Shown piece by piece: positions 16,759 to 24,992 of a stretch of DNA of 64,000 bases. Source of the DNA: VGTK01 sp046327915 (lineage in GTDB: Bacteria > Desulfobacterota > Binatia > UBA12015); assembly GCA_046327915.1 (NCBI GenBank), contig JAXLXO010000010.1, positions 62,001 through 126,000 of the forward strand, written 5' to 3'. The position numbers and the translations under genes were made by a program. Below the pieces are notes generated by a model. That model saw nothing but the letters and a program-made list of their open reading frames with translations, was not told where the DNA came from and ran no database searches. Every line of letters starts with the position of its first letter. Position 1 is the first letter of the stretch.

Positions 16759-17232
16759 ATGCCAGCCCCGGGGACCGAGCCGGCCGAGCGCATCCGCCGC
16801 GCGCGGCGCGAGGACATCGACGCGCTCCTGCACGCGGTCGGCGGTCCGGAAGCCGGACGCGTGCGCGCGCTGCGGCGGCTCACGAAGACCCTGGCAGCCG
16901 ACCTGTACGTCCTCGACCGGGCCGCGTCCGTGCACGGAGTGGTCGCGGTCCTCTACCGCCGCAGCCTCGCGCACGGCGGTCTCACCGCGACCATCGACGC
17001 GCTGTCCGCGTGGACCGCCGACGGCGACGCCGAGCGACGCCGCGACGAGGCGGCGCTGCTCGCCTGCGCCATCGGGCGCGCGCGCCGGCGCGGCTGCGTC
17101 GCGATCGACACCGCCCTTCCCCATCCCGACATTCGCACCGCCCTCGCCGCCGAGGGCTTCCTTCCCGCCGCGCCGCAGCTCGTGCTCGACCTGCGCAGCG
17201 GCGCTGCGCAGACGACGAGGGATCCTTCATGA
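16759..17232 (+). CDS. GNAT-like acetyltransferase fold protein
   Basis: 157 residues from ATG 16759; a GTG at 16732 would add 9. The pattern of an N-terminal strand-helix (RIRRARREDIDALLHAV), central strands around VHGVVAVLYRR, and the C-terminal helix/strand LAAEGFLPAAPQLVLDL resembles a GNAT domain. The acetyl-CoA-binding R/Q-x-x-G-x-G/A motif is poorly conserved (IGRARRRG), so activity is uncertain. Its stop overlaps the next start (ATGA). Confidence 0.55.
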   Translation: MPAPGTEPAERIRRARREDIDALLHAVGGPEAGRVRALRRLTKTLAADLYVLDRAASVHGVVAVLYRRSLAHGGLTATIDALSAWTADGDAERRRDEAALLACAIGRARRRGCVAIDTALPHPDIRTALAAEGFLPAAPQLVLDLRSGAAQTTRDPS

Positions 17233-17630
17233 GCAGATTCATCATCGGCCTGCTGCTGGGCCTGCTTCTCGGCATCGGCGGCACCGCGGCGTTCCTGATC
17301 ACCGCAGGCGGCGGCGACTACCTGATCGTCTCGAGCCCGCGCGTGAAGGAGCTCGAGGGGTCGCTGAAGAACGTCGACCAGGACCGTCAGTGGCTGCGCG
17401 CGCGCCTCGCCGAGGCGAACGAGTCGCTGGCGAAGCTCGAGTCGCGCTTCTCGTCGCTCGCCGCGCGCTTCGAGAGCATGGCGGCGACGCAGGGCGGCGC
17501 TGCCGCACCGGCCGCTTCGGCGCCTGCGCCGGAAGCGACTCCCGGTACCGCGCCCGACGCGGGCGGCGCCGCACCGGGCGAAACGAACGCGGACCCCTCG
17601 ACCGCGCCGGTCGAGAGGTCCGCCTCCTGA
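17229..17630 (+). CDS. Single-span membrane protein with coiled coil and Ala/Pro-rich tail
   Basis: 133 residues. A transmembrane helix at 4-27 (FIIGLLLGLLLGIGGTAAF) is followed by a heptad-rich stretch at about 37-83 predicted as coiled coil, then an Ala/Pro/Gly-rich tail. ATG 17229 overlaps the preceding stop by ATGA, showing translational coupling. Function unknown; the layout is that of small envelope scaffolding proteins. Confidence 0.7.
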   Translation: MSRFIIGLLLGLLLGIGGTAAFLITAGGGDYLIVSSPRVKELEGSLKNVDQDRQWLRARLAEANESLAKLESRFSSLAARFESMAATQGGAAAPAASAPAPEATPGTAPDAGGAAPGETNADPSTAPVERSAS

Positions 17631-17634
17631 GCGC

Positions 17635-17669
17635 GGGCCGCGCAGTCGAGCTGCGCGGCCCGTTCTTCC
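17635..17669. terminator. Hairpin terminator between convergent genes
   Basis: GGGCCGCGCAG (17635-17645) and CTGCGCGGCCC (17651-17661) form a perfect 11-bp stem with a 5-base loop, followed by GTTCTTCC on the plus strand. It lies between the stops at 17630 and 17677 and can serve both genes. Confidence 0.75.
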
Positions 17670-17676
17670 CGTCGGA

Positions 17677-19590
17677 TCAGCCGCCGATGTTGCGCGTCGG
17701 CGTCGTGCCGCCCGCCGCGCGCTGCGCCTGACAGGTCGTCACCGCGCGCGACGTGAGCTCGCGCGTCGTGCACGGCAGGCTCATCGCGGCGCTGTTGTTC
17801 GGCAGCACCACGCGCGCGCCGAGCGTCCCACCGACGAGGCTCTTCACCTCCGGCGCCATCACCCGGGCGGTGACCAGCATGCCGGGCGCGGACGCGCGGC
17901 GCAGCGTCACCGACAGGTCCGCCGTGTTGTAGGTCGCCGCGGTGCCCTGCTTGTTGGAGCGCAGCGCGCCCGCCGGCACCTCGACCGCGTAGGTCCCGGC
18001 GGTGCCGGTGAACTCGAGCCGGACGCTCGGCACGGTGCGCGTGTCGACCACGCCGCTGAAGCTGCCGTCGAGCACGAGGCCGCCGTCTTCACGACCGGGC
18101 GCCGTGGTGATGGTCGCCTTGCCCTCGAGCAGCGTGCAGCTCTGGCCCGCCGTCTGGTTCGGAAGATCGGGACAGGCGTCGCACGCATCGCCGACGCCGT
18201 CGGCGTCGCGATCGGCCTGGGTCGCGTTCGCCACCGTCGGGCAGTTGTCCTTGACGTTGCGCACGCCGTCGCCGTCGACGTCGGTGGTGTTCGGCGTGGG
18301 CGCCGGAGTCGCGACCGGCGGCGTCGGCGTCGGTGCCGCCTTCGGAGTCGGCGTCGGAGCCGGCTTCGCGGTCGGCGCGGGCGTCGGCTGCACGGTCGGA
18401 GCCGGAGTCGGCACCGCACCGCCGTTGTCGTACAGGTACGCGATCGCGCCGTGGTCGTAGTCCTTCAGGCCGGCGCCGCGGCCGTCGAAGTGGGCCATCC
18501 AGTACATGGTCGCGTCGCTGGTGAAGGTTCCGCCGGTCGTGCCGTCGGAGGAGTGCGCGAGACCGAACGCGTGTCCCATCTCGTGCGTCATGACTTCCTC
18601 GAAGTTGCGGAAGTCGGTCTTGTTCCAGAAGTTGCAGCCGCTCCAGCCGTTGTTGAACACGATCGAGCCGGAGTTGATGGTCTGGTACGGCGTGCCCGCG
18701 CGCACCGAGCCGCTCGCGCAGAAGCCGCCGACCGCGAGCACGCCGCTGCAGCTGCTCGGATCGTCGATCTCGTTGCGCGGGTCGTTGAAGCTGATCGTCA
18801 TCGCGCCCTGCACGCACTGGAAGCCGCCGCCCTGGCGGTCGCCGGCGTACTTCGTCGTCAGCTGCGATCCCGGCTGCCCGTTCCACGCACCGGCGGAGTC
18901 GACCACTGCTTGACGGGACGCCGCGGCGCCGAGGAATGCGTCGCCTGCGAGGTCGCCGAACACCTGCACCGGCAGATCGAACCAGCGGGACGCCGGGTCC
19001 ATCAGCCGGAACTGCGTCGTCGCCTGCGTCGTGCCGAAGAGCTGCGGCGCCTGCGCCTGCACGCGCTCGGCGCTCCGCGCCAGCGGGCTGATGCGGCGCT
19101 GGAAGTGATCGAGAGACTCGATGCGCTTGCCGTAGCCCTTCGGGGCGACGCGCGACAGCCACACCTTGCCGGTGTTCGCGACGCGTGCGGACACCTTGCC
19201 GATCGCGAGGTTGTGCGTGCGCAGCACGCCGTCCGGCCCGACCTTCAGGTACACGAGAACGGTCTCGCCCATCGCGTACTCGGGCGAGCCGAAGATCCAC
19301 TGCTGCAGGTCGCCGACGCGCCCGCCGGTCTGAACGAGCGTGAGCTCGTCGCCGGCCGCCGCGCCCTTGTACCCTTCGTGCACGCGCAGCGTCACTTCCG
19401 TGCTGACCTGCGAGCCGTCGAAGGCCGCGACGCTCTTCAGCCCGCTCACCGTGGCGAGCACCACCGCATCCGCGTCCTTCATCATCTCGTCCTGGTCGGG
19501 AACGATCCAGGTCGTGGCATCGGCCGCGCGCAGACCGCACAGCACGACAAACACAGAAATCACCACCCCCAGCACCAACCGCTTCAACAT
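17677..19590 (-). CDS. Secreted matrixin-type zinc metalloprotease with TSP3 repeats
   Basis: 637 residues from ATG 19590, which has GGAGG 5 bases upstream. The signal peptide ends around residue 26. The catalytic motif HEMGHAFGLAH at 336-346 is the metzincin zinc site with Glu337 as base; a Met-turn candidate is TMYWMAH. After the protease comes a Thr-Pro-Ala-rich linker (about 385-425), a thrombospondin type 3-like calcium-binding segment (DVDGDGVRNVKDNCP, then DADGVGDACD) and a beta-rich C-terminal domain. The N-terminal 200 residues resemble a propeptide or binding domain. Function is likely extracellular protein degradation. Confidence 0.9.
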   Translation of the reverse strand: MLKRLVLGVVISVFVVLCGLRAADATTWIVPDQDEMMKDADAVVLATVSGLKSVAAFDGSQVSTEVTLRVHEGYKGAAAGDELTLVQTGGRVGDLQQWIFGSPEYAMGETVLVYLKVGPDGVLRTHNLAIGKVSARVANTGKVWLSRVAPKGYGKRIESLDHFQRRISPLARSAERVQAQAPQLFGTTQATTQFRLMDPASRWFDLPVQVFGDLAGDAFLGAAASRQAVVDSAGAWNGQPGSQLTTKYAGDRQGGGFQCVQGAMTISFNDPRNEIDDPSSCSGVLAVGGFCASGSVRAGTPYQTINSGSIVFNNGWSGCNFWNKTDFRNFEEVMTHEMGHAFGLAHSSDGTTGGTFTSDATMYWMAHFDGRGAGLKDYDHGAIAYLYDNGGAVPTPAPTVQPTPAPTAKPAPTPTPKAAPTPTPPVATPAPTPNTTDVDGDGVRNVKDNCPTVANATQADRDADGVGDACDACPDLPNQTAGQSCTLLEGKATITTAPGREDGGLVLDGSFSGVVDTRTVPSVRLEFTGTAGTYAVEVPAGALRSNKQGTAATYNTADLSVTLRRASAPGMLVTARVMAPEVKSLVGGTLGARVVLPNNSAAMSLPCTTRELTSRAVTTCQAQRAAGGTTPTRNIGG

Positions 19591-20155
19591 CGCAGCCTCC
19601 ATTGCTGCAGACGTGCGGTGCAACGGAGGTGCCATGGTTCGCGCACGAGATGGCTCCATGCGCGTCCGCCGCGCAGCGCCTGTGCGACACAGCGGCTGCG
19701 CGTTCGCGGCGTGACGCGAGCGACGCATCCTTGACGGGGGTGCGCGCGCGGCCCCTTGCGGCACAAGGGTTTTGTAAAACGCGACCGTGCGCGACATGCG
19801 ACCGCGCACGTGCGTCGTCACCGGCTGTGCGACGCGCGGAAGCGGGCGCACGCGACGCCGCCCGCGCGAACCGATACGCGCGCGCCGCGCGCTCCGCACG
19901 AGCACGCGCGACGCGAGCGGCACTCCGATGACGGTCGCGGCGGAGCGACGTCGGTGCGACGCGTCCCGGAGGTGCCGATCGGGACGTCGCGGGCGCCGCT
20001 CGCGGCGGGGCCGACGCACGGCGACCGGCACCGCGCGGTGCGGCCCGAAACGGTGCCGGCACGCGTCGGCGGGCAGGCGGTCAAACGGGATTCGCGCAGC
20101 GTGACTTCACGCGGCACCTGTGCAAGAGGTCGGGCATGGACTCGGGGCCGGTCGC
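19591..20155. other. 565-bp intergenic region, probably promoter-containing
   Basis: Divergent spacer between the metalloprotease and the MBL-fold gene. It is extremely rich in GCG triplets with no convincing coding frame. The only AT-rich island is at 19753-19780 (see the separate entry). No clear sigma-70 promoter for either gene could be recognised by eye. Confidence 0.5.
19753..19780 (+). other. Hairpin plus T-run and adjoining AT palindrome
   Basis: CCCTTG (19753-19758) pairs with CAAGGG (19764-19769) around a 5-base loop and is followed directly by TTTTGT, the form of a small intrinsic terminator. The T-run is itself half of GTTTT-GT-AAAAC (19769-19780). No annotated rightward gene ends here, so it may end an unannotated small transcript or be an operator. 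Confidence 0.4.
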
Positions 20156-20905
20156 GTGACGCCCACGCCCACCCTCACCTGCCTGGGCACCAGCGACGCC
20201 TTCGGGTCCGCCGGCCGCCACTGCGCCGGCTACCTGCTCGACACCCCGCAGGGCTGCGTGCTGCTCGACGCGGGGCCGAGCGTGCTGAGCGCAATGAAGA
20301 CGCTGCAGCGCCGCCCGTCCGAGGTCGACGCGGTGGTACTGAGTCACCTGCACGGCGACCACTTCGGCGGGGTCGCGTTCCTGATCCTCGAGTTCTGCTA
20401 CGAGGCGCCGCGCGAGCGGCCGCTGCTCGTCGTCGGGCCGCCGGACACCGAGCGTCGCGTGTTCGAGCTCTATTACGCGCTCTATGCGGAGATGCGCGGC
20501 AAGGCGCTCCCATTCGAGATTCGCTTCGTCGAGATGAGCGACGGCAGCGTCACCGAGGTCGCCGACGCGCGCATCGAGAGCTTCCGCGTCCCGCACCAGG
20601 AGACCGCCGTCTCGCTCGGTCATCGCGTACGCGCGGGTGGCGCGACCGTCGTGTACTCCGGCGACACCGCGTGGACGCCGGACCTGCTGCGCCACTCGAG
20701 CGGCGCCGATCTCTTCGTCTGCGAGTGCACGACGTTCGAGAGCGAGGTGCCGCGCCACGTGCGCTACCTCGACATCGCGGCGAACCGGAAGAGCTTCGAC
20801 TGCCGGCGTCTGCTGCTGACGCACCTCGGCCGCGAGATGCGCGAGCGCAGCGGCGAGATCCCGGAAGAGCTCGCGAGCGACGGCCTGAAGCTCGCGCTCC
20901 GCTGA
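20156..20905 (+). CDS. MBL-fold metallo-hydrolase (RNase Z/ElaC-like)
   Basis: 249 residues from GTG 20156; the beta-lactamase fold starts almost immediately (LTCLGTSDAFGS). The metal motif HLHGDHFGG is complete, with a later Asp in VYSGDTAWT and a C-terminal His in LLTHLGREM. The N-terminal GTSDAFGS and the layout match the tRNase Z/arylsulfatase-like branch rather than true beta-lactamases. No signal peptide, so cytoplasmic. An in-frame GTG at 20120 would add 12 residues without structure. Confidence 0.85.
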   Translation: MTPTPTLTCLGTSDAFGSAGRHCAGYLLDTPQGCVLLDAGPSVLSAMKTLQRRPSEVDAVVLSHLHGDHFGGVAFLILEFCYEAPRERPLLVVGPPDTERRVFELYYALYAEMRGKALPFEIRFVEMSDGSVTEVADARIESFRVPHQETAVSLGHRVRAGGATVVYSGDTAWTPDLLRHSSGADLFVCECTTFESEVPRHVRYLDIAANRKSFDCRRLLLTHLGREMRERSGEIPEELASDGLKLALR

Positions 20906-20962
20906 GCGGCCCGGCCGCGGGCTGCGACACCGCGCGACGCGGCCCGCAGCACCTCCGCGCTT

Positions 20963-20978
20963 TCAAGCGAACGCTTGA
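20963..20978. promoter_or_regulatory. TCAAGCG-AA-CGCTTGA operator
   Basis: A perfect 7-bp inverted repeat with an AA centre lies upstream of the HMG-CoA-synthase-like/thiolase operon. Its right arm contains the start of the candidate -35 box TTGAGT (20975-20980), positioning it for repression. This palindrome type is bound by TetR-family regulators of fatty-acid and acyl-CoA degradation in proteobacteria; the specific regulator is not in the window unless the TetR at 2816 acts in trans. Confidence 0.6.
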
Positions 20979-21003
20979 GTTTTGCGGACCAGGGTCGTAA
21001 CCG
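20975..21003 (+). promoter_or_regulatory. Candidate promoter of the HMGS-like/thiolase operon
   Basis: TTGAGT (20975-20980) and TAACCG (20998-21003) are separated by 17 bases. The -10 match is weak. The transcript would have a leader of about 30 bases carrying the GGAGGA site at 21027-21032. Confidence 0.35.
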
Positions 21004-21040
21004 TACGAGAATTCGCAGTCCCCTCCGGAGGAAAACCTCG

Positions 21041-22450
21041 ATGGTCGGTATCACCTCGTTCGGCGCGTACATTCCCTATCTCCGCCTGCCCCTGGCGGCG
21101 ATCAGCGGCGGCAAGAAGGCCGAAGGCGGTCCCGAGAAGGCCGTCGCCAACTACGACGAGGACGCGCTCACCCTCGCTGTAGCGGCCGGTATAGACTGTC
21201 TGCGCGGCATCGACCGCAAGACGATCGACGGCGTGCTCTTCGCGTCCACGTCCTACGCCTTCAAGGAGAAGCAGGGCGCGGCGATCGTCGCGAAGGCGCT
21301 CGACCTGCGGCGCGACGTGCTGACGGCGGACGTCGGCGACTCGCTGCGCGCCGGCACCAACGCGCTCCGCGCCGCGATCGACTCGGTGAAGGCCGGCTCC
21401 GCGAAGCGCGTGCTGGTCGTCATCGGCGACACGCGCATGGCGGCCCCCCGCTCGGCGCTCGAGGGCAACCTCGGCGACGCGGGTGTGGCGTTCCTCGTCG
21501 GCGACAGCGACGTCGCGGCCAGCGTCACCGGCACGCACAGCGTCGCGGACGAGATCATCGACGTGTGGCGCACCGAGGGCGATCCGTTCGTGCACTCGTG
21601 GGAGGACCGCTTCGTCGTCGACCACGGCTACCGCGCCAACGTGAAGGAGGTCGTCTCGGGCCTGCTGAAGAAGCAGGGTCTCGAGCCGAAGGACTTCGCG
21701 AAGCTGGTCCTCTTCGGGCCGGACAAGCGCAGCCACGGTGCCCTCGCCCGCGAGCTCAAGTTCGACCCGTCCGCGCAGCTGCAGGACGCGTTCTTCGGTC
21801 AGATCGGCAACTGCGGCGCCGCCTTCGCGCCGCTGCAGCTCGCCGCCGCGCTCGAGGACGCGAAGCCGGGCGACAAGCTGCTGCTCGTCAACTACGGCGA
21901 CGGCGCCGACGCGTTCGCGATCGAGGTCGGACCGGCGATCGAGAAGCTGCGCGACCGGCGCGCCGTGCGCTGGTATCTGAAGCGCCGCGGCGAGATCCCG
22001 ACCTACGACATGTACCTGCGCTTCCGGCAGCTGCTCGCGACCGAGCACGACCGCCGCGCCGGCGCCGGGCTCTCGGCGACCAAGCACTTCCGCGACCGCG
22101 ACTACGAGGTCAGCCTGCTCGCGCAGAAGTGCCGCAAGTGCAGCCAGGTCCAGTACCCGCACCAGCGCGTGTGCTTCAGCTGCTACGCGAAGGACGAGTT
22201 CGACCACGTCCGCCTGTCCGACCAGATCGGCGCGCTCAAGTCGTTCACCTTCGACAACTTCGCCGGCAGCCCCAACCCGCCGCTGGTCGCGACCGTCACC
22301 GACATCCTCGGCGCACGGCTCTACATCCAGATGACCGACGCGAATCCGAAGGAGGTCAAGCTCGACCTGCCGGTCGAAATGACGTTCCGGAAGATCCACG
22401 ACGCCGGCGGGACGCCGAACTACTACTGGAAGTGCACGCCGGCGCGCTGA
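21041..22450 (+). CDS. HMG-CoA synthase-like / DUF35 fusion protein
   Basis: 469 residues. Residues 1-330 have the thiolase-fold of HMG-CoA synthases, with blocks ADVGDSLRAGTNAL, FGPDKRSHGALAR and GQIGNCGAAFAPLQLA. Residues about 355-469 are a DUF35 domain: zinc ribbon C364-x2-C367 and C378-x2-C381, then an OB fold. HMG-CoA synthases use a Cys nucleophile in a motif like EACKAGT; here the aligned position 102 is Leu (DSLRAGT). So the enzyme probably does not condense acetyl-CoA as classic HMGS does. ATG 21041 is preceded by GGAGGA. It is followed after 46 bases by a thiolase gene and likely forms one acyl-CoA-processing complex with it. Confidence 0.87.
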   Translation: MVGITSFGAYIPYLRLPLAAISGGKKAEGGPEKAVANYDEDALTLAVAAGIDCLRGIDRKTIDGVLFASTSYAFKEKQGAAIVAKALDLRRDVLTADVGDSLRAGTNALRAAIDSVKAGSAKRVLVVIGDTRMAAPRSALEGNLGDAGVAFLVGDSDVAASVTGTHSVADEIIDVWRTEGDPFVHSWEDRFVVDHGYRANVKEVVSGLLKKQGLEPKDFAKLVLFGPDKRSHGALARELKFDPSAQLQDAFFGQIGNCGAAFAPLQLAAALEDAKPGDKLLLVNYGDGADAFAIEVGPAIEKLRDRRAVRWYLKRRGEIPTYDMYLRFRQLLATEHDRRAGAGLSATKHFRDRDYEVSLLAQKCRKCSQVQYPHQRVCFSCYAKDEFDHVRLSDQIGALKSFTFDNFAGSPNPPLVATVTDILGARLYIQMTDANPKEVKLDLPVEMTFRKIHDAGGTPNYYWKCTPAR

Positions 22451-22496
22451 CGCGCACCGCACGACGCGCAACGAGCAGGAAGAAGGATCCAAGCGC

Positions 22497-23654
22497 ATGA
22501 ACCCTGAAGCCATTCGCGACAAGGTCGCCATCGTCGGCATGGGCTGCTGCAAGTTCGGCGAGAACTGGGACAAGGACCCCCAGGACATGATCGTCGAGGC
22601 GGCGTACGAGGCGTACGCGGACGCCGGCATCGAGAACCCGCAGAAGCAGATCGAGGCGGTGTTCTGCGGCGCGCAGTATCCGTCGAAGGGCACGGCCGAG
22701 GTCGCCGACGCGCTGAAGCTCTACGACCGCCCCGTCAGCATGGTCGTCAATTACTGCGCGACCGGCACGGATGCCTTCCGCTACGGCGTGTTCGCGGTCG
22801 CGAGCGGCATGTACGACACGGTGCTCGTGGTCGGCTTCGACAAGCCGAAGGATCGCGGCGTGTCGGGCCCGTCGGTCGCGGTGACCGGCGTGCGCGGCCT
22901 GCCCGCGACGCCGGCCGGCTGGTTCAGCCACGTCGCCGCGCGCTACTTCGACACCTACGGCGCCGGCCGCGAGGACCTCGCGCGCATCGCCGTCAAGAAC
23001 CACCACAACGGCACGCTCGCGCCGAAGTCGATGCTGAAGCGCGAGATCACCGTCGAGGACGCGCTCAACGCGCGCGTCATCTCGTGGCCGTTCGGCCTCT
23101 ACGACTGCGCCGCGCAGTCCGACGGCGCGGCCGCCGCGATCATCACGCGACGCGAGCTCGCCAAGGGCTACCGCGACGACTTCGTCGTCGTGCGCGGCAT
23201 CGGCATCTCGCTGTCGGCCGATCCGAAGGAGGATCCGAGCTTCGACTTCCTGCGCTGGAAGCCGACCGAGGCCGCCGCCAAGCAGGTCTACGCGCAGGCC
23301 GGCATCACCAACCCGCGCAAGGAGATCCACGTCGCGCAGGTGCACGACTGCTTCACGCTCACCGAGCTGCTCGCCTACGAGGACCTCGGCTTCTGCGAGA
23401 AGGGCTCCGCGAAGGAGCACATCAAGTCCGGAACGTTCGAGCTCACGGGCGAGCTTCCGGTCAACACAGACGGCGGCCTCAAGACCTTCGGCCACCCCAC
23501 CGGCGCCACCGGCGTCCGGATGATCTACGAGAACTACAAGCAGCTTCAGGGCAAGGCCGAGAAGCGCCAGGTCAAGAACCCGACTGTCGCCCTGTCGCAC
23601 AACATCGGCGGCGCCCCGCAGGCCTGCGGCATCTGCATCGTCGCGCTGCCCTGA
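22497..23654 (+). CDS. Thiolase (SCP2/acetyl-CoA acetyltransferase type)
   Basis: 385 residues. The nucleophile motif NYCATGTDAF with Cys87 is intact, followed by VHDCFTLTELL, TDGG, GHPTGATG and a final HNIGGAPQACG. These are thiolase hallmarks of the SCP2-like branch that teams with DUF35 proteins. It probably cleaves or forms C-C bonds in CoA thioesters together with the upstream fusion protein, whose DUF35 domain would supply the partner. AGGA/AAGGA sites lie 10-15 bases upstream. The operon ends with a strong terminator at 23682-23714. Confidence 0.9.
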   Translation: MNPEAIRDKVAIVGMGCCKFGENWDKDPQDMIVEAAYEAYADAGIENPQKQIEAVFCGAQYPSKGTAEVADALKLYDRPVSMVVNYCATGTDAFRYGVFAVASGMYDTVLVVGFDKPKDRGVSGPSVAVTGVRGLPATPAGWFSHVAARYFDTYGAGREDLARIAVKNHHNGTLAPKSMLKREITVEDALNARVISWPFGLYDCAAQSDGAAAAIITRRELAKGYRDDFVVVRGIGISLSADPKEDPSFDFLRWKPTEAAAKQVYAQAGITNPRKEIHVAQVHDCFTLTELLAYEDLGFCEKGSAKEHIKSGTFELTGELPVNTDGGLKTFGHPTGATGVRMIYENYKQLQGKAEKRQVKNPTVALSHNIGGAPQACGICIVALP

Positions 23655-23681
23655 CCACCAAAGCCACCGGAGGTACGAAAC

Positions 23682-23714
23682 GGGGGGACGGTCTCACGAC
23701 CGTCCCCCCTTTTT
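23682..23714 (+). terminator. Strong intrinsic terminator after the thiolase gene
   Basis: GGGGGGACGGTC (23682-23693) and GACCGTCCCCCC (23698-23709) form a perfect 12-bp stem with a 4-base loop, followed by TTTTT. This is the clearest rho-independent terminator in the window. Confidence 0.95.
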
Positions 23715-23795
23715 ATTGACCGTCACCACCGATCAGCGAAGCGAAGTCACAACCGCGGTCGGCACCGCCCCACCCGCGAAGCCCGAAGGGCGAGT

Positions 23796-23880
23796 GGCCG
23801 AGGCGAAGCCGAGCCGGGGGAGTGAATCGACCACGGCTTCGCCGTGGTCGAGGGAGGGGGACAGAGTCCCCCTCCTTTTA
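23796..23880 (+). repeat. Intergenic two-hairpin element, copy 2, ending in a terminator
   Basis: It starts GGCCGAG, runs through GGGGGAGTG, then hairpin 1, TCGACCACGGC-ttc-GCCGTGGTCGA (23828-23852), and hairpin 2, GGAGGGGGAC-aga-GTCCCCCTCC (23853-23875) followed by TTTTA. The box-hairpin-box-hairpin order matches copies 1 and 3 although the stems are different sequences. Hairpin 2 also can terminate the leftward gene ending at 23882. Confidence 0.6.
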
Positions 23881-23881
23881 G

Positions 23882-24739
23882 TTAGTTATGGAAGCGGAAC
23901 CAGCCGAAGTTGGTCTGCTGCCAGGTGTCGGTGATCGAGTTCGCGTGCTCGCCGACCCGGACCGACAGCGTCATCGTCGGATCCGTCGCGGTCGACAGGT
24001 CGCCGTAGGCCTCGATCGTGACGCGCACGCCGAGCCCGTTCGGAACCTCCTGGATCTTCACCTTCGCGAGTCCGTCCCGGAAGCCGGTGCCGTTCTTCGC
24101 GTTACGGTCGATGAAGACGAGGCTCTTGCCGCGGCGTGACAGGTCACCCGGCTGCAGGCTCGCCGAGTAGACGATGCCGTTCGCGTTCTCGAGGGTGATC
24201 TCGAGGTCCGTGTCGTCCGAAATGAAGGCACCGATCGGGAAGGCGCTGCGGACCATCAGCTGGTCGAACTTGCTGAAGCGGATCTTGTCCGGGCAGTTGT
24301 GGTGGCAGACGTCGACCGGCGTTCCGGTCACGGCGGGCGTCGGCGGCACGATCGCGGTGCCGGTGGGACGCGGCGTCGGCGTCGCGGGACGCGGGCTCGG
24401 CGTCGGCGCGGCCGTCGAGGTCGCGGCCGGCGTCGGGGTGCTCGTCGGCTTCGGCGAGTTGGTCGGCTTGGGCGTCGGCGTCGGGGACACCGGGGTGCCG
24501 GTCGGCTTCGGCGAATTCGTCGGCTTCGGCGTCGGCGTCGGCGTCGAGTACACCGGCGTGCCCGTCGGCTTCGGCGAATTCGTCGGCTTCGGCGTCGGCG
24601 TCGGCGCGTAGGTCGGCGACGGAGTCTTCGTCGGCTTCGGCGTCGGAGTGGGGTACCAGGCGCCGGCGTTCGACGCGGTCATCAGGCCGACGAGCAGTCC
24701 GACGGTCGTTGCGGCCAGCAGGCGAGCGGTCGCTGCCAT
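23882..24739 (-). CDS. Secreted Thr-Pro-rich protein with C-terminal beta domain
   Basis: 285 residues: signal peptide to about residue 27, then a low-complexity region (28-140) of repeating PTPTPKPTNSPKPTGTP units, then a folded domain (145-285) of unknown type starting VCHHNCPDKIRF. The C-terminal domain is predicted mostly beta and contains a Cys pair. The linker is encoded by DNA tandem repeats. Similar layouts occur in exported proteins of this group of bacteria; function unknown. Confidence 0.75.
   Translation of the reverse strand: MAATARLLAATTVGLLVGLMTASNAGAWYPTPTPKPTKTPSPTYAPTPTPKPTNSPKPTGTPVYSTPTPTPKPTNSPKPTGTPVSPTPTPKPTNSPKPTSTPTPAATSTAAPTPSPRPATPTPRPTGTAIVPPTPAVTGTPVDVCHHNCPDKIRFSKFDQLMVRSAFPIGAFISDDTDLEITLENANGIVYSASLQPGDLSRRGKSLVFIDRNAKNGTGFRDGLAKVKIQEVPNGLGVRVTIEAYGDLSTATDPTMTLSVRVGEHANSITDTWQQTNFGWFRFHN
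24430..24630 (-). repeat. Tandem DNA repeat encoding the Thr-Pro linker
   Basis: Units built on GTCGGCTTCGGCGAATTCG recur at 24498 and 24561 (period 63 bases), with a further diverged unit of about 54 bases near 24447. The units keep the reading frame. Such repeats change number easily and may vary between strains. Confidence 0.7.
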
Positions 24740-24992
24740 GACGGGCTCCTTCCCGGTTCAGGTGGTGGAGGATCAGGTGTTCGAGGACCCGCCGCGGCCG
24801 CCACGGCCGTGCGCGCCTGCGCCAAGAGCGCGCAACCGGGTTAAGGGAAAGGCCGATGTCGATCAAGCATTCGGCGCACTCCGCGGGCCGAACGGCCCAC
24901 GGAGTGCAACTCGTTCACGACATCGAATTCGTCGATTGCGGCAAGCGGTTCAGGTGATCTCCGATCACCACGACCGCCATGGCGGGACCGGC

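Noticed and set aside
20906..21040. Origin or partition site suggested by the inverted repeat at 20963
   Set aside because: A single palindrome at a promoter is better explained as an operator; no DnaA boxes, iterons or replication genes are present.
24410..24640. Direct repeats that might suggest a CRISPR array
   Set aside because: Units are in frame within a Thr-Pro linker, of unequal length, with no unique spacers and no cas genes nearby.
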